A stretch of DNA of 53,365 nt from Verrucomicrobiota bacterium (GTDB lineage Bacteria > Verrucomicrobiota > Verrucomicrobiia > Limisphaerales > UBA8199). The translations under genes and the position numbers were made by a program. The notes under the pieces were generated by a model. The model was not told where the DNA came from. It made no database searches and saw only the letters and a program-made list of their open reading frames with translations. This document shows positions 48,820 through 53,365 of this stretch, one piece after another (position 1 is the first letter of the stretch; the number at the start of each line of letters is the position of its first letter). The stretch lies in contig PSRM01000372.1 in NCBI GenBank assembly GCA_003176045.1, forward strand, positions 1 through 53,365. Reading direction: 5' to 3'.

Positions 48820-51144
48820 TCACTGCGCTGGCCCAGCCATCACTTTGACGTCCTTAATAAACACCTTTCCGCTGCCCTCAAATACCAGGTTGAGCTTAAT
48901 GAGGTCGGCTTTCTGTCCGGCTTTCAGGTAGAACGGAATTTCGTAGCTGGCCCATCCATTCGAGCCAGACAAAGTTTTATCCAAACCCTTGGAGAAGAAC
49001 TCGCCCACGCCGGGAGCATGACACCACATCTCCAGATAGGCTCGGCCGACCACACCTTCGCTCTTAAGCCTGGCTTGATAAAGAACAGTGCAGTTTTCCA
49101 CACCGGGATTCTGAACCTCAAACAACCTGAACACCTGCGGACCGGGGCTGTTTATAACCCACGTATCATCAGCTACCACCGCGTCTTGCGAAATCGGGGT
49201 ATCCCTTCCCGGTTGGAAGGAGGCCAGCTCACGAACGGAGGTCGCCTGACCAACGGCTCCCGGGGACTCAGGTGCGCCAGGGGCCTCGGGAGGAGACGGG
49301 TGATGCGTCGGAACACGAGAGCGCATCCCCAGCCACGCAAACGCAGCTACGCAGGCGCTGAGAACCACGATCCAGGCGATCTGAACCAATCGCGCAGGGC
49401 CCATTCCCGCTGCCGCCCTGACCTGAAATGCCTCCCTTACCTCTCGCCGCGCCAGCACGACCAAAGACCATATCCCGACGGGCAGACCAATGCATGTAAA
49501 CGGGTCTAAGATGCATACAATGCTCGCCGCAAGGGCGACGCCGTAGGCCTCCAAGCGCGCCATTTTCAGACTCGCGTAAACCAGGAAACCGGAAAGCAAG
49601 CATGGCGCCAGAAGCATTATGACCGTGGGCAACAGCAGTGGATGCGATGGCCCGGCTGCCAGCGCCATGCCGTGTGCATGCGCCTGCGCCCTGGAGAGAA
49701 TTGGAAGGCCAAACGCAAACACGAATGGCAGCAATACCCAACTCAGAATTGATGTCACCAGTAACGCAGTTGCGGGCGCCTTGACCTGGGCACGAATGTC
49801 CTCCTGAATAACCGGCGGCGGTGCAGGTCCCGAGCGGGATTCTTTTTGAGAAGTGCGCTGCGCTTTGGCCTTAGATCGCGCCACGAACTCTACCAGCACG
49901 GCTACACCCGCCAGACCGAAAAAGCCAAAGAATCCGGAGAAACCCCAAAAACGATGCAACCCCGGCGCGAACGTGCCGATGAAACCCAGGAACCCAAGAA
50001 AACCGAGCGCTGAGAGATTGCCAATCCTAATGGCAGCAGGTGACGTGAAAGTGGCGCCTATCAGGGATTCGATGAAATGGATCCAACCGGACTTAGGCAC
50101 CCGCGTTTGGGTTTCCGTGCCCGCGGCGATCGTTTCGACATCTGTTTTAAACTCGCTGACGTGCTGATAACGCCGCCCGGGTTCCTTCTCCAATGTCCGC
50201 AGCACGACCTCATCCAGGCGCACATCCACTTGTACCTTTTGTGACGGAGGCGCGAACCGGCCCAGCGGCAATTCACCGGTGAGCATCTCGTAGAGGACCA
50301 CGCCTAACGAATAGATGTCCGCGCGGTGATCTACTTCTTGTGGGCGTTCCGTTTGTTCGGGAGCCATGTAATGGGGCGTTCCCATCACGTCCCTGGCGCC
50401 AGTGAGGCGGAAGTCCGGCTCGATGCCCAAAATCCGCGCCAGCCCGAAATCCGCAATCTTCACCCGCCCCTTTTTGTCCAAAAGGATATTTTCCGGCTTG
50501 ATATCACGGTGCACGATCCCCTCATCGTGCGCAAACTGGAGCGCCTCACAAACCTGCGGGATGATTTGCAGTGCCTCCTTTGGCGAAAGCTTCCCGGCTC
50601 GCTCGAGTTGTCGCAGGTTCGGCCCGTCCACAAACTCCATGATGAAGTAGTGCAGAGCGGATACGGAGCGGCGGACGGCCTCGTCCGCCGGACCTTCGCT
50701 TTGAGCAAGCGGTTGGGCGCTCCCTAATCCCGCTGAGGGGGACGGCTCTGTTCCCACCTTCCCAAAATCATAAACCGTCACAATGTTCGGATGGCTCAGT
50801 CGCGCCAAAGCCCGCGCCTCGCGGGCGAACCGTTCGGCGAACCCTGGATCTGTCCCCACTTGAGGAGGCAGAATCTTAAGCGCCACCAACCGGTCCAACC
50901 CGCGCTGGCGCGCCTTATAGACCGCCCCCATCCCTCCCTGGCCGAGCAGGCAAAGAATCTCAAGCTGCGGAAACAGCTTCCCAAGCTCTTCCACGCTTGG
51001 CGGCACGAATCCGCCCCCGCCGACCTTCAACGTGCTCGCCTCACTGGGAAAGCCGGCTTTGATGAGGCACTCAGGGCACAACCCCTGTGGGGCATCCGCC
51101 CCCAGTGGTTTCCCGCAACTGCCACATACTCGAGTCGTATTCAT
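48820..51144 (-). CDS. Transmembrane Ser/Thr protein kinase with zinc ribbon and extracytoplasmic sensor domain
   Basis: 774 aa. An N-terminal zinc ribbon (C7, C10, C23, C26) precedes a Hanks-type kinase: GQGGMGAVY (68-76), VALK with K90, HRDIKPEN with D214, DFG at 232-234, and APEQ. About four to five hydrophobic segments follow (380-600), then a last helix (WIVVLSACVAAFAWLG), a Pro-rich linker and the sensor domain (about 660-774) shared with the exported protein at 48254-48760. Residues of about 131-164, in the loop between kinase strands 4 and 5, are an insert encoded by a palindromic repeat (50665-50760) ending just before YFIMEFVDGPN, the hinge. The frame and all catalytic residues are intact. 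The sigma factor 500 bases upstream on the same strand suggests a signalling pair. Confidence 0.93.
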   Translation of the reverse strand: MNTTRVCGSCGKPLGADAPQGLCPECLIKAGFPSEASTLKVGGGGFVPPSVEELGKLFPQLEILCLLGQGGMGAVYKARQRGLDRLVALKILPPQVGTDPGFAERFAREARALARLSHPNIVTVYDFGKVGTEPSPSAGLGSAQPLAQSEGPADEAVRRSVSALHYFIMEFVDGPNLRQLERAGKLSPKEALQIIPQVCEALQFAHDEGIVHRDIKPENILLDKKGRVKIADFGLARILGIEPDFRLTGARDVMGTPHYMAPEQTERPQEVDHRADIYSLGVVLYEMLTGELPLGRFAPPSQKVQVDVRLDEVVLRTLEKEPGRRYQHVSEFKTDVETIAAGTETQTRVPKSGWIHFIESLIGATFTSPAAIRIGNLSALGFLGFLGFIGTFAPGLHRFWGFSGFFGFFGLAGVAVLVEFVARSKAKAQRTSQKESRSGPAPPPVIQEDIRAQVKAPATALLVTSILSWVLLPFVFAFGLPILSRAQAHAHGMALAAGPSHPLLLPTVIMLLAPCLLSGFLVYASLKMARLEAYGVALAASIVCILDPFTCIGLPVGIWSLVVLARREVREAFQVRAAAGMGPARLVQIAWIVVLSACVAAFAWLGMRSRVPTHHPSPPEAPGAPESPGAVGQATSVRELASFQPGRDTPISQDAVVADDTWVINSPGPQVFRLFEVQNPGVENCTVLYQARLKSEGVVGRAYLEMWCHAPGVGEFFSKGLDKTLSGSNGWASYEIPFYLKAGQKADLIKLNLVFEGSGKVFIKDVKVMAGPAQ
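50665..50760. repeat. In-frame palindromic insert in the kinase domain
   Basis: GGAGCGGCGGACGGCCTCGT-CCGCC at about 50665-50689, identical in core to the intergenic copies at 34351 and 34543, then an AGCAAGCGGTTGGGCGCTCC extension. Translated on the minus strand as a ~33-residue loop next to the kinase hinge. Confidence 0.8.
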
Positions 51145-51196
51145 CTCTTACTACCTGTTTCTAAAGCAATGCCGGAACGAGGTTACAGGAAATGAT

Positions 51197-51224
51197 CGTG
51201 AAACGTGAAACGTGAAACGTGAAG
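51197..51224. repeat. Heptamer array (CGTGAAA)4
   Basis: CGTGAAA x3 then CGTGAAG, between the kinase start and the small membrane protein gene. It is the same unit as in rdgB and near 24461. Confidence 0.9.
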
Positions 51225-51269
51225 AGGAACATGCCGGGCCAAATACATAAGAAGTTCTGGCGTGTGGGA

Positions 51270-51518
51270 CTAGCCAAGGCCCGGACCGGGATCATCGGCT
51301 GGGGGCAGCATATCGGCGTGCTCATCGGGCCATGGCGTTGAGAGAAAAAGGTAGAAAAGCAGCCCCAGGAAAGGGACCAGGAGCAGCGTGGACCAGAATA
51401 AGCGGCTCCAGACCGGGACTTTCCGTCTCCGCGACCATATCCGAATAATCAATATCAATTGGGGTAACTCAACGCCCATAAAAGCCAGGATGCCCGGGAT
51501 GTTGAGCTCACGTTTCAC
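51270..51518 (-). CDS. Small membrane protein, PLDc_N-like
   Basis: 82 aa with two hydrophobic segments, ILAFMGVELPQLILIIRIW and LFWSTLLLVPFLGLLFYLFL, separated by a basic loop (SRRRKVPVWSR). An acidic Pro-rich tail follows. It resembles the N-terminal two-helix module of cardiolipin synthase-like proteins found as stand-alone small proteins. The GTG at 51518 lies in a TCACGTT heptamer array. The ATG at 51479 is an alternative but would cut into the first helix. It sits between the sigma factor and the kinase on the same strand, so it may belong to the signalling unit. Confidence 0.6.
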   Translation of the reverse strand: MKRELNIPGILAFMGVELPQLILIIRIWSRRRKVPVWSRLFWSTLLLVPFLGLLFYLFLSTPWPDEHADMLPPADDPGPGLG

Positions 51519-51563
51519 GTTTCACGTTTCAATTCCGGATTTCGGATTTCGGGTTTCGGATTT
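51508..51563. repeat. Composite heptamer array (TCACGTT)3 + (CGGATTT)4
   Basis: TCACGTT x3, TCAATTC, CGGATTT x2, CGGGTTT, CGGATTT: eight units keep exact 7-base phase although the unit sequence switches between two families found separately elsewhere (17381 and 5596). Confidence 0.92.
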
Positions 51564-51600
51564 TGATTGGAGCCTCGTTACCTCGGCTGCTACTTGTCTG

Positions 51601-51655
51601 CTCACGCTCCCCCCACGCTCCACGCTCTTTACGCTCCCCACGCTCTTCACGCCCT
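51601..51655. repeat. CACGCTC tandem repeat after the sigma factor gene
   Basis: CTCACGCTCCCCCCACGCTC-CACGCTCTTTACGCTCCCCA-CGCTCTTCACGCC: six ACGCTC-type units spaced 7-9 bases, ending at the sigma factor's last codons. The same unit occurs inside metG. Confidence 0.8.
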
Positions 51656-52459
51656 CGCCAACACTGTGAACAGGTACCTCATCTCCGCATCTACCTCATC
51701 CGCCGTCGCCACCGTATTAGCGATCTCTTCCCGCAGCAGCTCCCGGTAACGCCGGCGCAACCGATGCACATTCACCTTCACCGCTCCTTCGGAAATCCCA
51801 TGTTTCTTTGCCAGTTCCGCATAAGGCTGAGATTCACTATCCCCCACAAGGCATGGCTTTAATGTCTCAAAGGACTCCACTGATTCTTTGTCTTTGTGTT
51901 CCGCCCGCAACCGATTCAACACCTCATCCAGCAACGCCACCGCCCACCTCCTCTCGAATTCCTGTTCCGGCGTCCGCGGATCAGCCGGCTCCTCTCCATA
52001 TCGTGTCTCCGCCGACCCGAGCTGTATTGGCACGAACTCTGCCCCACCGCCGCGCTTCTGCGCACGGGCCTTGTCCCATTCATTGGCCAGAAAATGGCTC
52101 ATCGCAGCCAGCAAAAACGTCCGAAACCGTCCCCGCTCCCGATCCGCCTTGCTCAACGAATCCTGCGAAAGCAACCTGGCGAAGAATTCCTGGGTAAGAT
52201 CCTGCGCATCCTCCGGCCCATAACCACGCCTACGCACGTAGGCATACAAAGGATACCAATACGTGTTACAAAGCCGCGCCAGGGCACGTTGCGCCCGAGT
52301 CGTGTCATTCCGGCCCGCCGCCAGCACCACCGACCAATGCGTCGTGACAAAGGCCGCCTGATGGCCTCGTGCATTGGAAGCAGGTGATGTTGCGGAGCGA
52401 TTTGTGCTCAGATTCGAGATGGTAGCCACGCGAGGCGCAACGCCAAAACAAAAAAACAA
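51647..52459 (-). CDS. ECF-like RNA polymerase sigma factor
   Basis: Up to 270 aa (TTG at 52459); a GTG at 52429 is an alternative. Region 2 is WYPLYAYVRRRGYGPEDAQDLTQEFFARLL (about 68-97), the promoter -10 recognising helix; region 4 is the helix-turn-helix at about 213-245 (YAELAKKHGISEGAVKVNVHRLRRRYRELL). A long linker with KRGGGAEFVPIQL joins them. This is the sigma subtype found with Ser/Thr kinases in planctomycetes and verrucomicrobia, where phosphorylation by the partner kinase is thought to replace an anti-sigma factor. No anti-sigma gene is adjacent; the kinase lies ~500 bases downstream on the same strand. Its first 17 codons overlap the end of the lipoprotein frame. Confidence 0.9.
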   Translation of the reverse strand: MFFCFGVAPRVATISNLSTNRSATSPASNARGHQAAFVTTHWSVVLAAGRNDTTRAQRALARLCNTYWYPLYAYVRRRGYGPEDAQDLTQEFFARLLSQDSLSKADRERGRFRTFLLAAMSHFLANEWDKARAQKRGGGAEFVPIQLGSAETRYGEEPADPRTPEQEFERRWAVALLDEVLNRLRAEHKDKESVESFETLKPCLVGDSESQPYAELAKKHGISEGAVKVNVHRLRRRYRELLREEIANTVATADEVDAEMRYLFTVLARA

Positions 52460-52764
52460 AAATACCTCGGCTTCGCCAGGATGTCTCTCGCCATCGTCAA
52501 TTCTTCCTGACTCTGCGCCGGTGTTGGGTGAGCTTTGGCTGCGATCTCCGGCAAGAATAGTAACCCCGTGTTTACACGAAAAAGTGCGATCCGCCTGGTC
52601 TTGTCGACGTCCCCTGTATCCAGAGCGCGCAGAGTGGCCATCATCACTCTAGCTTCTGCCAATTCTGTTGCATAGGCTTGCTGGTCGTTTCGCTCCAGTC
52701 TCGTGGCGCAACCAGCGAAGGTGAGGACAGTAGCTCCAAAAATGGCGATGAGGTGAGGCTTCAT
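52408..52764 (-). CDS. Small lipoprotein, possible truncated gene cassette
   Basis: 118 aa from ATG at 52764 (another ATG 9 bases earlier at 52773). Lipoprotein signal MKPHLIAIFGATVLTFAGCA with lipobox F-A-G-C. The middle (RNDQQAYATELAEARVMMATLRALDTGD) is helical; the C-terminal FCFFVLALRLAWLPSRI overlaps the sigma factor start by 52 bases and may be run-on into flanking DNA. The start lies 17 bases from the R' box of an attC site (52781-52873), the usual distance for the first gene after a cassette junction. No attC follows its stop. It may be a cassette that lost its own attC. Function unknown. Confidence 0.6.
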   Translation of the reverse strand: MKPHLIAIFGATVLTFAGCATRLERNDQQAYATELAEARVMMATLRALDTGDVDKTRRIALFRVNTGLLFLPEIAAKAHPTPAQSQEELTMARDILAKPRYFCFFVLALRLAWLPSRI

Positions 52765-52780
52765 GATGCGCATCCGCCGC

Positions 52781-52873
52781 AGCTAACGCTCGTGCTCAGG
52801 CGCGGCGGGGCAACAGCGCCGGGAACTGACAGCAGCGTAATCCCGCCGTCGCCTGAAGCACGCTTCGTTAGGC
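52781..52873 (-). other. attC recombination site 1 (integron cassette)
   Basis: Read on the minus strand: R'' box GCCTAAC (52873-52867), GAA-G spacer, then arm CGTGCT-T-CAGGCG-A-CGGCGGG, a variable loop, the returning arm CCCGCCGCGCCTGAGCACG, a second spacer, and R' box GTTAGCT (52787-52781). The arms pair perfectly except for one unpaired T and one unpaired A on the same strand, the two extrahelical bases that mark attC sites. The unpaired spacer between R and L boxes is also present. Length 93 bp. It starts 12 bases after the stop codon of the 78-codon gene, the usual place. Confidence 0.88.
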
Positions 52874-52885
52874 CGGATTGCCGAG

Positions 52886-53122
52886 TCACTGCTTCGCTCG
52901 CGTGAGTATGTAGAACCCACTATTTCCATGTTGAGGTGCGCCGGTGCAGACGACCGTCCAACCTTCATCGGCTAGTTTGTTCAAACTCTCGTCTGATTGC
53001 TGGATTGGAACCTGGCGATACTCTGGCTTTTTGTGATCTGTAGCTGCTCCGACCGACAGTACGATAGCGGCCCCCAACGCCGCTCCGAAGGCGAGACTCT
53101 TGATATTAATTTTGTTTTTCAT
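52886..53122 (-). CDS. Cassette-encoded small exported protein, DUF4177-like
   Basis: 78 aa. The N-terminal signal is MKNKINIKSLAFGAALGAAIVLSVGA. The mature part YRQVPIQQSDESLNKLADEG ... WTVVCTG ... GFYILTRAKQ fits the small DUF4177 pattern (repeated x-L-N-x-L-x-x-E-G-W-x-V-V and a final I-L-x-R strand). The role is unknown; many cassette genes encode small exported proteins of this kind. GAGAG lies upstream of the ATG as a weak ribosome-binding site. The gene is enclosed by attC sites at 53199-53291 and 52781-52873, making a ~418-bp cassette (about 52787-53204). Confidence 0.85.
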   Translation of the reverse strand: MKNKINIKSLAFGAALGAAIVLSVGAATDHKKPEYRQVPIQQSDESLNKLADEGWTVVCTGAPQHGNSGFYILTRAKQ

Positions 53123-53198
53123 ACGATTTTCTCTCTTGTTTCACTGTAACACCGTACGCGAGCAAAGGTTGTCACCGTTTTGTAAAGTCGTGCGCTTC

Positions 53199-53291
53199 GG
53201 TCAACGTTCGTGCTGAGGCAGGGCGGACCAAGAGCGTACAACATGAAAGAAAGAGGTAATCCCGCCCTTGCCTCCAGCACGCTCGCTAGCC
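53199..53291 (-). other. attC recombination site 2 (integron cassette)
   Basis: Read on the minus strand: R'' GGCTAGC (53291-53285), spacer GA-G, arm CGTGCT-G-GAGGCA-A-GGGCGGG, loop, returning arm CCGCCCTGCCTCAGCACG, spacer, R' GTTGACC (53205-53199). The arms pair except for one unpaired G and one unpaired A, at exactly the same positions as the T and A of attC site 1. Length is again 93 bp. The R'' box is more diverged than in site 1. GGCGGGATTAC is shared by both sites. Confidence 0.82.
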
Positions 53292-53365
53292 CCGCGGTTT
53301 TGAACCGTATAAGTATTCATACGCTCTGTACCAGTCTTTGCGCTCCTTGAGCCATGCCGCATGTT
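53286..53365 (-). CDS. Partial cassette gene, C-terminal end only
   Basis: The minus strand is open from the window edge to a TAG at 53288-53286, encoding AAWLKERKDWYRAYEYLYGS then KPRG. The composition (aromatic, charged, helical) looks like a real protein end. The stop codon lies inside the R'' box of attC site 2, which is common for cassette genes. The rest lies beyond the window, so the family is unknown. Confidence 0.6.
   Translation of the reverse strand, partial: HAAWLKERKDWYRAYEYLYGSKPRG

Noticed and set aside
52370-52480. A third attC site after the lipoprotein gene
   Set aside because: No GTTRRRY/RYYYAAC pair or matching L arms were found here; only two attC sites are supported in the window.

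Overview
The window reads as chromosomal DNA of a Verrucomicrobiota bacterium, most like the Pedosphaera/Limisphaerales group. This is inferred from a PEP-CTERM secreted protein, a giant YDG-repeat surface protein, a zinc-ribbon Ser/Thr kinase next to a sigma factor, a Tyr/Gly/His-rich exported protein, abundant TPR fusions, Uma2, weak Shine-Dalgarno use and very many dispersed repeats. There is no 16S rRNA or database result to confirm it. No transposase, CRISPR array, tRNA or rRNA gene was seen.

Layout. 0.2-4.6 kb: CbiO-like ATPase, flavodoxin-like reductase, OPT transporter. 4.8-12.65 kb: two exported proteins on the minus strand, one a 2339-residue protein with seven tandem YDG-type repeats. 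12.8-29.3 kb: an envelope or exopolysaccharide region with an SGNH-TPR protein, a polytopic membrane protein, a membrane-TPR protein, a sulfotransferase, a family 2 glycosyltransferase, a YfhO-like membrane protein and a TPR-sulfotransferase. RdgB and a MetE-like enzyme sit inside this region. 29.7-36.7 kb: GH51-type arabinofuranosidase, CysJ-like reductase, small membrane protein, MFS transporter, uridine-kinase-like P-loop protein. 36.7-46.3 kb: SLBB lipoprotein, then housekeeping genes rpsO-pnp, metG and adk, with an exported alpha/beta hydrolase and a Gly-rich exported protein between them. 46.6-52.5 kb: NAD(P)-binding dehydrogenase, Uma2 protein, an exported single-domain protein, the kinase that carries the same domain at its C-terminus, a small membrane protein and a sigma factor.

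52.4-53.4 kb: two 93-bp attC sites on the minus strand, both with R boxes, an unpaired spacer and two extrahelical bases. They enclose one complete 78-codon cassette gene and a partial one whose stop codon lies inside an attC. This is the edge of an integron gene-cassette array; no integrase is in the window.

The second striking theme is repeat colonisation. One class is short tandem repeats with a strongly preferred 7-bp unit but many different unit sequences. The other is GC-rich palindromes built on GCGGAC-GAGGCC-GTCCGC and related cores. Both occur between genes and also inside about ten genes, where they are read through in frame as low-complexity loops. Affected genes include those for the OPT transporter, membrane-TPR protein, RdgB, YfhO-like protein, GH51, MetG, kinase, alpha/beta hydrolase and PEP-CTERM protein. 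Several start codons, stop codons and signal-peptide segments are supplied by repeats.
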